From positions 62,001 through 126,000 of the forward strand of contig NZ_JAYGJO010000002.1 of the NCBI RefSeq assembly GCF_035013185.1: 64,000 bases of DNA. Direction: 5' to 3'. The notes below the pieces were generated by a model, which saw only the letters and a program-made list of their open reading frames with translations, did not search any database and was not told the origin of the DNA. Of this stretch, positions 1-8,778 are shown piece by piece. Every line of letters begins with the position of its first letter. Position 1 is the first letter of the stretch. This stretch comes from Acerihabitans sp035013185. Its GTDB lineage: Bacteria > Pseudomonadota > Gammaproteobacteria > Enterobacterales > Enterobacteriaceae. Both the position numbers and the translations under genes were made by a program.

Positions 1-3000
1 TGCTCCACCTGGACGGCAATATCGACCACAGTGACATTAAGATTGGCGCGGACATGCTCTTGCAGCGCAGCATATTGCGCCTCTTGCCAGACTAAACCGC
101 CCTGTTGTTCCATAAGCTTATCGACACCACAGGCGATGCAGTCATCAATCAAATCCAGTACTTTGCCAAATGGATTAAAATACAGGCCCAACTTGGCTTT
201 ATTGGGTAACTTCTCATGCAGATATTTGATCGGTGAAGGAATATTAAGCAATAACAGGCGGCGGATGCCGAGCCACATAGCCCGTTGTTGGTCATGTTCG
301 GTTTCAAACAAACGGATCGCCACGCTTTGTTTCTCATCGACTAACGCCGGATAGGCTTTTAGCGAGTAACCACCTTTTTTCTGTTCATAGCGTTCAGGTA
401 GGTTACCAAAGCTCCAGATATGCAGATCCTGCTGTTCCAAGCCATCATCCGCCACTGCGGATAACGTTTGCTGAATGCTGTCTTTCAACTGTCGTTTTAA
501 ACCATCAAGGTCCTTGCTTTCACCCAGTGTCCGGCGTTTATCGTCGATCACCCGAAACGTCATTTTAAGATGATCGGGAACCTGCTCCCACTGCCAGGCC
601 TCTCGGTCAATGGTAACACCACTCATGCGGCGCAACTCACGTTCCATCACATCCAGCAGCGCACCGTCGGCGGGATTGGCTCGGCCAAGAAATGCTTGGG
701 CATAATCTGGTGCCGGTACAAAGTTACGGCGTAACGGTTTTGGTAGGGCTTTGATCAGCGCAATAATCAGTTCCCGCCGTACCCCGGGTATCTGCCAATC
801 AAAACCGGCGGTATTGACCTGGTTTAACACCGGTAGCGGAATGTGTACCGTCACCCCGTCAGCATCGGCACCGGGCTCAAATTGATAACTGAGCCGTAGT
901 TTAATATTGTCCTGTTGCCAAACATTGGGGTAATCCAGTGCGCTGATGCTATCGGCGCCCTCTTTAATCAGCATATTTTTTTCAAAATTCAGCTGTTCCG
1001 GATCCTGCTTGGACGCCTGCCGCCACCAGGTATCGAAATGCTGCGCCGACACCACCTCCTGGCCGATGCGCTGGTCGTAAAACGCAAACAGCGTTTCGTC
1101 ATCCACCAAAATATCGCGGCGCCGCGATTTGTGTTCCAGTTCCTCCACTTCGACTAATAAACGGCGATTGGCATGGAAAAAGGGGTGACGCGTTAGCCAA
1201 TCGCCCTCAACCAACGCATGGCGAATAAACAACTCTCGGCACAGTTGCGGATCGATTTGGCCATAGTTTACTTTGCGGGCATTGACGATCGGCAGGCCGA
1301 GCAAAGTGACTTTTTCCAGCGCAATCACCGAGCCGGCGGCTTTTTCCCAGTGTGGCTCACTGTAGCTATGTTTAACCAAATGCTGCGCCAGCGGTTCAAT
1401 CCATTCCGGATCGATACGCGCGGCAATACGTCCCCATAGCCGTGTCGTCTCCACCAGTTCGGCCACCATGGCCCATTTTGGCGGTTTTTTAAACAGCCCA
1501 GAGCCGGGATAGATTGAGAACTTTGCGTTGCGTGCGCCGGTATATTCCTGTTTTTCGACATCTTTTTGCCCAAGATGGGACAATAACCCAGACAGCAAGG
1601 CACAATGCAGGCTTTGATACTCCGCCGGTAAGGTATTTACCGGCAGCCCCAGCGTTTTAACCGTTTGGCGCAACTGGGTATACACATCCTGCCACTCCCG
1701 CACCCGCAGATAACTGAGAAAATCAGTACGACACTGGCGGCGAAACTGGCTTGAGGATAAGATTTTTTGCTGTTCCTGGAGATAGTCCCACAAGTTTACA
1801 AAAGCGACAAAATCAGATTCTTTATCGGCAAAACGGCGATGTTTTTCATCTGAGGCCTGTTTCTTATCCAACGGTCGTTCCCGCGGATCCTGAATAGACA
1901 GCGCGGCAGCAATCACCATCACTTCACGTACGCAGCCGTTATTACGGGCCTCCAGCACCATTCTGGCCAGGCGCGGATCCAGCGGCAATTGCGCCAATTG
2001 CCGGCCTAACGGGCTGAGCCGGTAGCCATGGGTGGAATCATCCGCTAAGGCACCCAACTCCTCAAGCAGCCTGACCCCATCCTGGATATGACGCTTATCC
2101 GGCGCTTCTACAAACGGAAACGCGGCAATATCACCAAGTCCCAGCGCCGTCATCTGCAGAATGACCGACGCCAGGTGAGTTCGCAGAATTTCTGGGTCGG
2201 TAAATTCCGGCCGGGAGAGAAAGTCCTCCTCGGAATAAAGCCGGATGCAGATACCATCCGATACACGACCGCAGCGCCCCTTACGCTGATTGGCCGAGGC
2301 TTGAGAAATCGGCTCAATGGGCAAGCGCTGCACTTTGGTGCGAAAGCTGTAGCGGCTGATGCGGGCGGTGCCGGGGTCAATAACATATTTGATGCCCGGT
2401 ACGGTCAACGAGGTTTCGGCGACATTGGTCGCCAGGACAATACGCCGGCCGCTATGGGATTGAAATACGCGGTTTTGCTCACTGTTGGACAGCCGGGCGT
2501 AGAGTGGCAGCACCTCGGTATGCGGCAGATCAAGTTTGTTCAGCCCATCCGCGGTATCGCGGATTTCACGCTCGCCGCTCATGAAGATCAGAATGTCCCC
2601 TGGCCCCTCGTGGCTAAGTTCCTCTACGGCATCGAAGATGGCCTGGGATTGATCGCGTTCATTTTCATCCTCGATCTCCACCATGGGCCGATAACGCACC
2701 TCCACCGGATAAGCGCGCCCGGAGACTTCAATGATCGGGGCCTGGTTAAAGTGGCGCGAAAAGCGCTGGGGGTCGATGGTCGCGGAGGTGATTATCACCT
2801 TTAAATCCGGGCGTTTGGGTAATAATTGTCGCAGATAACCGAGAATAAAGTCGATGTTAAGGCTGCGTTCATGGGCCTCATCGATGATCAGCGTATCATA
2901 TTGCAACAGCTGCCGATCCTGCTGGATTTCCGCCAGCAGGATACCGTCGGTCATCAGCTTCACCAGCGTATTTTCGCTGATGTGGTCGTTAAAACGGACC

Positions 3001-3458
3001 TTGTAACCTACCGCTGCGCCCAGCGGGGTCGACAATTCCTGCGCGATGCGATCGGCCACACTGCGGGCTGCCAGGCGTCGGGGTTGGGTGTGGCCAATCA
3101 GGCCGGTAATGCCGCGGCCCAGCTCCAGACAAATTTTGGGTATTTGAGTGGTTTTGCCCGAACCGGTTTCGCCGGCGACAATCACCACCTGGTGGTCGCG
3201 GATCGCCGCAAAAATGTCACCCCGCTTCTGGCTGATGGGCAAATTTTCCGGGTAGGTTATCGCCGGGCAAGCTGCGCGCCGATTTGCCGCGCGCTGGGCT
3301 GAAGCCTGAATATCAGCGGCAATATGATCCACAACGGCAGATTGCGCATCAAGCTGCGCGACTTTCTGCGCCCCCTGCAACCGACGCCGTAAAACTGTTT
3401 TATCGCGCAGCATCACCGACTCGAGCGAAGCGGACAGTGCCGCCAAAGAAGACTTCAC
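1..3458 (-). CDS. hrpA: ATP-dependent RNA helicase HrpA (3' end beyond window)
   Basis: DEAH-box RNA helicase acting on mRNA and stalled ribosomes in the cytoplasm. The frame read from GTG at 3458 gives VKSSLAALSASLESVMLRDK, then a Walker A segment GETGSGKTTQIPK near residue 95 and the Walker B/DEAH motif LIIDEAHE near residue 190 (DNA about 2878-2900). Near the left edge the same frame reads HVRANLNVTVVDIAVQVE, a typical HrpA C-terminal stretch, so the frame appears open across the 1,152 codons present. The family is about 1,300 residues, so roughly 150 codons lie outside. The start is GTG with GGAAAG upstream; I saw no better ATG. It is divergent from azoR. Long open frames on the other strand here are antisense shadows. 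Confidence 0.93.
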   Translation of the reverse strand, partial: MKSSLAALSASLESVMLRDKTVLRRRLQGAQKVAQLDAQSAVVDHIAADIQASAQRAANRRAACPAITYPENLPISQKRGDIFAAIRDHQVVIVAGETGSGKTTQIPKICLELGRGITGLIGHTQPRRLAARSVADRIAQELSTPLGAAVGYKVRFNDHISENTLVKLMTDGILLAEIQQDRQLLQYDTLIIDEAHERSLNIDFILGYLRQLLPKRPDLKVIITSATIDPQRFSRHFNQAPIIEVSGRAYPVEVRYRPMVEIEDENERDQSQAIFDAVEELSHEGPGDILIFMSGEREIRDTADGLNKLDLPHTEVLPLYARLSNSEQNRVFQSHSGRRIVLATNVAETSLTVPGIKYVIDPGTARISRYSFRTKVQRLPIEPISQASANQRKGRCGRVSDGICIRLYSEEDFLSRPEFTDPEILRTHLASVILQMTALGLGDIAAFPFVEAPDKRHIQDGVRLLEELGALADDSTHGYRLSPLGRQLAQLPLDPRLARMVLEARNNGCVREVMVIAAALSIQDPRERPLDKKQASDEKHRRFADKESDFVAFVNLWDYLQEQQKILSSSQFRRQCRTDFLSYLRVREWQDVYTQLRQTVKTLGLPVNTLPAEYQSLHCALLSGLLSHLGQKDVEKQEYTGARNAKFSIYPGSGLFKKPPKWAMVAELVETTRLWGRIAARIDPEWIEPLAQHLVKHSYSEPHWEKAAGSVIALEKVTLLGLPIVNARKVNYGQIDPQLCRELFIRHALVEGDWLTRHPFFHANRRLLVEVEELEHKSRRRDILVDDETLFAFYDQRIGQEVVSAQHFDTWWRQASKQDPEQLNFEKNMLIKEGADSISALDYPNVWQQDNIKLRLSYQFEPGADADGVTVHIPLPVLNQVNTAGFDWQIPGVRRELIIALIKALPKPLRRNFVPAPDYAQAFLGRANPADGALLDVMERELRRMSGVTIDREAWQWEQVPDHLKMTFRVIDDKRRTLGESKDLDGLKRQLKDSIQQTLSAVADDGLEQQDLHIWSFGNLPERYEQKKGGYSLKAYPALVDEKQSVAIRLFETEHDQQRAMWLGIRRLLLLNIPSPIKYLHEKLPNKAKLGLYFNPFGKVLDLIDDCIACGVDKLMEQQGGLVWQEAQYAALQEHVRANLNVTVVDIAVQVE

Positions 3459-3691
3459 AATAACTTTCCTTTCATCCGGCCGTACATGGCGTACCGTGCC
3501 GACCCCGAAGCGTGTTAACCGTTAATGACAGTTTATCATATCCCAAGCGTCAACTTGACCCGCTTTGCGATCGTTCAATATTTTCGAACAAACAGCTCGA
3601 ATTATTACGCTATCCCTGTCTGGGGTTAATCCCTTAGAGTGATGGCTATCGACTGAGGGTCAATGACCTAGAATGATTAAGGAAAAAAACA

Positions 3692-4297
3692 ATGAGTAAG
3701 GTATTAATTCTCAAATCAAGCATCCTGTCCACGTTTTCCCAGTCCAACCAACTGGCCGATTTTTTTATCGATGAGTGGCGTAAAAACCATGTTGCCGATC
3801 AGATTACCGTTCGTGATCTGGCTGAACAAACGGTACCGGTGCTGGATGGTGAGTTGGTTGGCGCACTGCGTCCCGCCGATGCAACCCTGACGCCGCGTCA
3901 GCAGGAAGCGTTAGATCTTTCCGATGCGCTGATAAGTGAGTTGCAGGATAGCGATATCATTGTTATGGCGGTGCCCATGTACAATTTCAATATCCCTACC
4001 CAGTTAAAAAATTACTTTGACCTGATTGCCCGCGCCGGCGTGACATTCCGCTATAGCGAACAAGGTCCGGAAGGTTTGGTCACCGGTAAGCGTGTGGTGG
4101 TGTTAACCACCCGCGGCGGCATCCATAAAGATACCCCAAGTGATTTGGTCGCCGCCTATATGCGCCTGTTCCTGGGTTTCCTGGGCATGACCGATGTGCA
4201 GTTTGTGTTTGCCGAAGGTGTTGCTTACGGACCGGAAGTGGCAAGCAAGGCGCAGGTCGATGCCAAAACGGCCATCAGCCAGTTTGTAGTCGCATAA
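3692..4297 (+). CDS. azoR: FMN-dependent NADH:quinone/azo reductase AzoR
   Basis: 201 residues, the usual AzoR length. It is a flavodoxin-fold homodimer that uses NADH to reduce quinones and azo compounds by two electrons, protecting the cytosol from thiol-reactive stress. The sequence shows the N-terminal LILKSSILSTFSQSNQL strand/phosphate loop for FMN, the MAVPMYNFNIPTQLKNYFD segment near residues 90-110 and VVVLTTRGG near residue 135, all characteristic of the family. The ATG at 3692 follows AAGGA by about seven bases. It is divergent from hrpA and converges with ynbE; a hairpin at 4308-4327 ends the transcript. Confidence 0.95.
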   Translation: MSKVLILKSSILSTFSQSNQLADFFIDEWRKNHVADQITVRDLAEQTVPVLDGELVGALRPADATLTPRQQEALDLSDALISELQDSDIIVMAVPMYNFNIPTQLKNYFDLIARAGVTFRYSEQGPEGLVTGKRVVVLTTRGGIHKDTPSDLVAAYMRLFLGFLGMTDVQFVFAEGVAYGPEVASKAQVDAKTAISQFVVA

Positions 4298-4307
4298 GAC
4301 GGGCCCA

Positions 4308-4333
4308 AGCGCATCCGCTGATGCGCTGTTTTA
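4308..4333 (+). terminator. azoR terminator
   Basis: Stem AGCGCATC / GATGCGCT with a four-base loop, followed by GTTTTATT. It lies eleven bases after the azoR stop and overlaps the stop codon of convergent ynbE. Confidence 0.7.
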
Positions 4334-4570
4334 TTGCCCCGCTGGGCAGCGTTGAGTGGCCTGGCAAATCGTGGGCTGCAGTAGCGCGGCGCTTTGCGGA
4401 TCGGCCTTGATGGTGATCTCATGTTCGATTTTAACATTCATATTGATCGTGATGGGCTCTTTGGGCATCGCCAATTCAATACGCGGTACACAAGCGCCAA
4501 CCGTAGATGCAGCCAATACTATCGTAAGCCTGACTATCAGACACAATTGCGGTAGGTTGCCTGGTTTCAT
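4331..4570 (-). CDS. ynbE: YnbE-like outer-membrane lipoprotein, altered C-terminus
   Basis: 79-residue lipoprotein. ATG at 4570 overlaps the ydbH stop (ATGA), indicating translational coupling. The signal sequence ends in VGAC, a lipobox, and is followed by the family signature PKEPITINMNVKIEHEI. In E. coli YnbE is 61 residues and partners the AsmA-like YdbH as the outer-membrane end of an intermembrane phospholipid bridge. Here homology fades after IKADPQSAALL and a tail TICQATQRCPAGQ follows that I do not recognise. The usual third gene, ydbL, is missing: only the azoR terminator lies downstream. The altered tail may be scar from that deletion. Confidence 0.85.
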   Translation of the reverse strand: MKPGNLPQLCLIVRLTIVLAASTVGACVPRIELAMPKEPITINMNVKIEHEITIKADPQSAALLQPTICQATQRCPAGQ

Positions 4571-7413
4571 GGTTTTCCCCTTGTCGGCTGAGCGGGCGTA
4601 GTACTTGGCATAGTGCTGGGCATAGTGCTGGGCATAGTGCTGGGCATAGTGCTGGGTACCGAGTTGGGTAGCGTGCCTAACATCGCGCCTCGTTTTTCCA
4701 ACTTCTGCTCCACATTGGCCCCAAATCGCAGGCTGCGCCATAATTGAAAAATATTTTGCTGCTGTCGATAATTAAATCTGACTTCGCGCTGCGCATTAAT
4801 CTGTGGATTGGTGCCGATAATATGCGCGAGCATATCCATTTCCCCCGAACGGTCAACATCCAATTCTGCCCGAAACCGGGTTATCTCCATATATCTTAGC
4901 CAATTAATCGCCGCGCCAGTAGCCAGATTACGGTTAGCCAGGGCATTGGCAAATTGCTCATCCAGGCGCAGCGTCATCAGGTTATCGCTGACAATCCAGC
5001 CGTGGCGAATATAACCGCGCGGGTCGTTGAACTGCAATGGCAGTTCGCCGCTTACCCGGCCGGAAATGGCAAATTGTTTGGGTTTTAGCGCAGTGATCAA
5101 TCGGCTCATTTCAATGGAGTCCACTTTAAGCAGCGCCGGGACCCGTTGCGGCAGACGCAGTGGGGTCAGATGTACCCTACCGCCGAGCGTGTCCAAATCC
5201 ACTGAGGTCAGAGTGAGAGGATGACTCTCGTCGTAAGGGTAATAGCCCTGCAACCCCATTGCCACCTGCGAGAGCACCACCGGCGTGTCCACGCGTTCAA
5301 TACGTAAGGCGATGGGCCGTTTAACGCCTAACGTCCAGCGTTGATCACGTAAACGATAGGAGAGGTCCAGCCCAACACCGCGCAACCGATTTTCGCCCAT
5401 CCAGATATCTCCCCCGCGGATGGCCGCATGACCTCCGGCCAAAAATCCCTGTCCCGCGGCGGCGGAAAAGGCGCTTTGTGCATAAAACTCGCCGTCACGC
5501 AGAGTAATATTCAACGAGGGTTCGAGCAACGATTGAAATACCTGTAGCGGCTGTCGTGGCCACCACGCCTCACCGCGCAGTCGGGTACCGTCCCAGCGGC
5601 CGTTCAGCCGCACCGGACCGATGACCGGGCCTGGAGATTGCCCGCCGGCCTGCAGCTCGCCATGCCAGATAAAATGTTGTGGGTCGGTACCCTTTAGTCG
5701 CAGCGTAAGCGAGGGTTGTGGCACATAACCTCCGTGGGTGATATCAATCCGGCGGGCATCAAGACGTAATGCGCCGCTGAGCACTGGTTGTGCCGCGCCG
5801 CGCTGCCAGCGAAGTGGCGCCAACAGCGAAAGATGCAGTGTCGTCGCCTTGACCAAACCATAGTTTATCTGGTTGAAACGGCTGGATAACTCGCTAAGCT
5901 CAATGGTTTGCTGCAGCCAAGACCCCCGACCGTTAATATCCCAACGGGCGCTGAACGGAGCAAAATAACCGCCGCCCCAGTAACGCCAGTGCCATTGTCC
6001 GCGATCGAGCAAGAAGTTGACCGCCTGTCCGTCCATATGCAGGCCAAAACGGCCGTAATGTGTCGCATCCGCCTGCAAAATCGCCTGTAAACGCCCGTTA
6101 ATACCTTGGGATGAGAGTTGTACCCCGGCCAGGGGGAAACGCGCACTATTGATATTCAGCGCCGATGAAACCGGGCCCACCACCCTTAATAACGCGCCGG
6201 GCAGCAGCGCCAGCGTGGGATCAGTCAGTTGGCCGCGCAATTGACCAGGAATCGACGCATATAGTGATAAATCATTGGCATTGGCCTGGCCGGTAAATTG
6301 AAAATCCAGTGCGTTATCGGTCAGTCTCAGCAGACCGGGCCCTACGGTAAGCACCGCATTGGCTTTGCCATGTAGACCTTGTGTCAACATATTCATGCGC
6401 GCGGAGGAGATGTTGAGCTGGCCCAAAGCAGCCTGCCGATACCCCAAGGTGGCGTCGATCTGCCCCGATAAGGGCTGGGTGGCATAGGGCCAGCGCCAAT
6501 GACCGTCGATAATGCTCAGGTTGTCCTGATCAATGACCCAAGGCAGTTGCGCCAGGGTAATCGCATTGCGAGGGTCGGTGACACGAAGCACCCCTTGGGA
6601 TTGCCGCCAGTCGAGGTTTAGTGTGAGCGGCGCACCGCTTGGCAACGTCACGTCAGCCGCTAACGCACCCTGTGCCGGCAGGGCTGCCACAGGTGAAGAC
6701 AGCAAAACGCCGCCGCGTAGCGTGATGTGCCAACCGGAAAAATTCTGCGTTTTGGCGGTCAGGGTTGGCGGGGTTAGCGTAAGCTGTTCCAGTGTCAGCT
6801 GCCGTTCGTGCAGTTGCGCAGCCAGCGTCAGACGGTCGTTGTGAAACTGAATGCGGGAGACATCAGTACGCAGGCTCAGATCCAGACTGCCGCTGTAGTC
6901 TGGCCAAGCAGTGAGCATCAACTGTTCAATGTGCACATCTATCGATGGCAGTGTGTTTTCCAAGGTTGACCAGGATAATGGCTTATCCTTCCCGCCGGCG
7001 GCGAGGGTTGACATGCACGCACTGTCCACCCGCACCTGCCCGGCGCCAAGTTGCCAAACACCAGCCTGTCGCCACGCGCTGACGGACTGTACATTGACCC
7101 AGTCGCATTGCCCCTGTTGTAGGGCTAAACCCGGCAATCTAAGCGCGCCCTGATGCCAAACGGGTCGGCCATCAAGCACCAGGCTGACGCCGGTGGGCAA
7201 CCATCGCGCGGCGAGCGGCGGCACCCACTGGGGGGAAAAATACCAGGCTATGGTACATAACAGCAGCACGATCAGCGGCACTATCACCAGCACTATCACC
7301 AGCACTATCACCAGCGATCTTGCCAACAAGCCGCGTGGAACCGCCGCTGCTTGGCGCAAAAAAGCAGCGATTCGCTGGAATGCAGCCCCCAAAGTGCCGG
7401 TTAGGTTGGTCAT
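4567..7413 (-). CDS. ydbH: YdbH, AsmA-like intermembrane phospholipid transport protein
   Basis: 948 residues (E. coli about 879). One N-terminal membrane anchor is followed by a long periplasmic beta-rich region ending in the DUF-type YdbH C-terminal fold (RFRAELDVDRSGEMDMLAHI). In E. coli YdbH, TamB and YhdP together carry phospholipids to the outer membrane. Both ends carry 12-bp tandem repeats. Three copies at 7279-7314 encode the LVIV units of the transmembrane anchor. Four copies at 4609-4656 encode PSTM units near the C-terminus, which extend the protein relative to E. coli. It is first in the ydbH-ynbE operon and divergent from ldhA. Confidence 0.93.
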   Translation of the reverse strand: MTNLTGTLGAAFQRIAAFLRQAAAVPRGLLARSLVIVLVIVLVIVPLIVLLLCTIAWYFSPQWVPPLAARWLPTGVSLVLDGRPVWHQGALRLPGLALQQGQCDWVNVQSVSAWRQAGVWQLGAGQVRVDSACMSTLAAGGKDKPLSWSTLENTLPSIDVHIEQLMLTAWPDYSGSLDLSLRTDVSRIQFHNDRLTLAAQLHERQLTLEQLTLTPPTLTAKTQNFSGWHITLRGGVLLSSPVAALPAQGALAADVTLPSGAPLTLNLDWRQSQGVLRVTDPRNAITLAQLPWVIDQDNLSIIDGHWRWPYATQPLSGQIDATLGYRQAALGQLNISSARMNMLTQGLHGKANAVLTVGPGLLRLTDNALDFQFTGQANANDLSLYASIPGQLRGQLTDPTLALLPGALLRVVGPVSSALNINSARFPLAGVQLSSQGINGRLQAILQADATHYGRFGLHMDGQAVNFLLDRGQWHWRYWGGGYFAPFSARWDINGRGSWLQQTIELSELSSRFNQINYGLVKATTLHLSLLAPLRWQRGAAQPVLSGALRLDARRIDITHGGYVPQPSLTLRLKGTDPQHFIWHGELQAGGQSPGPVIGPVRLNGRWDGTRLRGEAWWPRQPLQVFQSLLEPSLNITLRDGEFYAQSAFSAAAGQGFLAGGHAAIRGGDIWMGENRLRGVGLDLSYRLRDQRWTLGVKRPIALRIERVDTPVVLSQVAMGLQGYYPYDESHPLTLTSVDLDTLGGRVHLTPLRLPQRVPALLKVDSIEMSRLITALKPKQFAISGRVSGELPLQFNDPRGYIRHGWIVSDNLMTLRLDEQFANALANRNLATGAAINWLRYMEITRFRAELDVDRSGEMDMLAHIIGTNPQINAQREVRFNYRQQQNIFQLWRSLRFGANVEQKLEKRGAMLGTLPNSVPSTMPSTMPSTMPSTMPSTTPAQPTRGKP
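4609..4656 (-). repeat. Four perfect 12-bp tandem repeats in 3' end of ydbH
   Basis: CATAGTGCTGGG (plus strand) occurs four times head to tail with a degenerate copy on the 5' side (4597-4608). Translated on the minus strand it gives PSTM repeats. The unit is a multiple of three, so copy number can change without shifting the frame. Confidence 0.95.
7279..7314 (-). repeat. Three perfect 12-bp tandem repeats in 5' end of ydbH
   Basis: CACTATCACCAG (plus strand) occurs three times in tandem. On the coding strand it gives the VIVLVIVLVIV core of the membrane anchor, so copy number would change the length of the transmembrane helix. Confidence 0.95.
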
Positions 7414-7527
7414 GACATTCCTTTATTGTCCCAATGCCTGCAAGATACCATACTTAAAACCTGATATTATTTTGTGCTGGCGTAGCCAAGATGGCGTTAA
7501 TCCGTGCAGTCATGGCACTTGGTGATT

Positions 7528-7641
7528 GATGAGCTTCGTCCTGTGGCTCATCCTTCGGCCAGCGCCAGCGTTGTTCGAGTCTGCTCCAGACAGATTTGTC
7601 GCTGCGTTGCTGACTTCGGGCAACGTGTATTATTTAGGGTA
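7528..7641. repeat. ERIC-family repeat with the extended internal segment
   Basis: The right end ATTATTTAGGGTATA (7627-7641) matches the ERIC terminus. The interior contains TCTGCTCCAGACAGATTTGT, which continues as an identical 28-base stretch in the element at 62.5-62.7 kb; GATTGATGAG and the CCAG blocks also align. The left half is too degenerate for me to place the boundary. It lies in the ydbH-ldhA divergent intergenic region. Confidence 0.7.
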
Positions 7642-7705
7642 TAATGAGGATATATTTGTATATTGCTCCGTTCGCTGCACATTTGTCCAAACTTAGGGAA
7701 AATCG

Positions 7706-8701
7706 ATGAAACTCGCTGTCTATAGTACTAAAAACTATGATAGTAAATATTTATCAAAAGTGAACGAAGACTTTGGCTTTCAGCTGGAGTTTTTTGAATT
7801 CCAATTATCGCCGCGCACCGCAAAAACCGCTGAAGGCTGCGATGCTGTGTGCATTTTTGTCAATGACGAAGGTAACCGGGAAGCACTGCAGGTACTGGCC
7901 GATCTCGGGGTCAAGATCGTCGCGCTGCGCTGCGCCGGATTCGACAATGTCGATCTGGTGGCGGCAAAAGAGCTGGGTATTCAGGTGGTACGAGTACCCG
8001 CCTACTCACCAGAAGCCGTGGCGGAACATGCCATCGGCCTGATGATGTGCCTGAATCGCCGCATCCACCGTGCCTATCAGCGTACCCGCGACGCCAACTT
8101 TTCACTCGAAGGCCTGATCGGCTTTAATATGCACAACCGCACCGCCGGCGTGATTGGTACCGGCAAAATCGGCGTGGCGTGTATGCGTATTCTGAAAGGC
8201 TTCGGCATGCGTCTGTTGGCCTTTGACCCTTACCCCAGCGCCCAAGCACTGGAGTTGGGTGCCGAATATGTGGACCTTAAAACGCTGTTCGCCGAATCCA
8301 ATGTGATCACATTACATTGCCCGCTAACGCCGGAAAATCATCACCTGCTGAATAAAGAGGCCTTTGCCCAGATGAAGGACGGCGTGATGATCATCAACAC
8401 CAGCCGCGGCGGCCTGATCGACTCCCAGGCAGCGATCGAAGCGCTTAAGCAACAGAAAATCGGCGCATTGGGCATGGATGTCTATGAAAATGAGCAGGAT
8501 CTGTTTTTTGAGGATAACTCCAACGATGTGATTCAGGATGACCTGTTTCGCCGCCTGTCCGCCTGTCATAATGTTTTATTCACCGGCCACCAGGCATTTT
8601 TGACCGAAGAAGCCCTGACCAGCATTAGTCAGGTCACGCTGCAAAATTTACTGCAGCTTAGCAAAGGGGAAACTTGCCCTAATGTGTTAAACGCCAGTTG
8701 A
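7706..8701 (+). CDS. ldhA: Fermentative D-lactate dehydrogenase
   Basis: 331 residues, close to the E. coli 329. It reduces pyruvate to D-lactate with NADH during mixed-acid fermentation. The NAD-binding loop GVIGTGKIG is near residue 147, INTSRGG near 235 supplies the substrate arginine, and FTGHQAF near 295 supplies the catalytic histidine, as in the 2-hydroxyacid dehydrogenase family. GGGAAAATCG precedes the ATG. It is divergent from ydbH with an ERIC element between. In E. coli hslJ follows, but here an effector-like gene on the opposite strand occupies that place. Confidence 0.96.
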   Translation: MKLAVYSTKNYDSKYLSKVNEDFGFQLEFFEFQLSPRTAKTAEGCDAVCIFVNDEGNREALQVLADLGVKIVALRCAGFDNVDLVAAKELGIQVVRVPAYSPEAVAEHAIGLMMCLNRRIHRAYQRTRDANFSLEGLIGFNMHNRTAGVIGTGKIGVACMRILKGFGMRLLAFDPYPSAQALELGAEYVDLKTLFAESNVITLHCPLTPENHHLLNKEAFAQMKDGVMIINTSRGGLIDSQAAIEALKQQKIGALGMDVYENEQDLFFEDNSNDVIQDDLFRRLSACHNVLFTGHQAFLTEEALTSISQVTLQNLLQLSKGETCPNVLNAS

Positions 8702-8708
8702 GAATAAC

Positions 8709-8735
8709 ACCGACCCGTGGATAACGCGGGTCGGT
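8709..8735 (+). terminator. Hairpin after ldhA
   Basis: Perfect nine-base stem ACCGACCCG / CGGGTCGGT with a nine-base loop, eight bases after the ldhA stop. No T-run follows, so termination is inferred from position only. Confidence 0.45.
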
Positions 8736-8778
8736 GGTGAGTTTAGGTTCCCAGGCGGCTTAGTTTAGCAAAGAGATA

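Noticed and set aside
2088..3302. Two long plus-strand reading frames (238 and 158 codons)
   Set aside because: They lie antisense to hrpA, whose helicase motifs are clear on the minus strand; no ribosome sites or recognisable domains.
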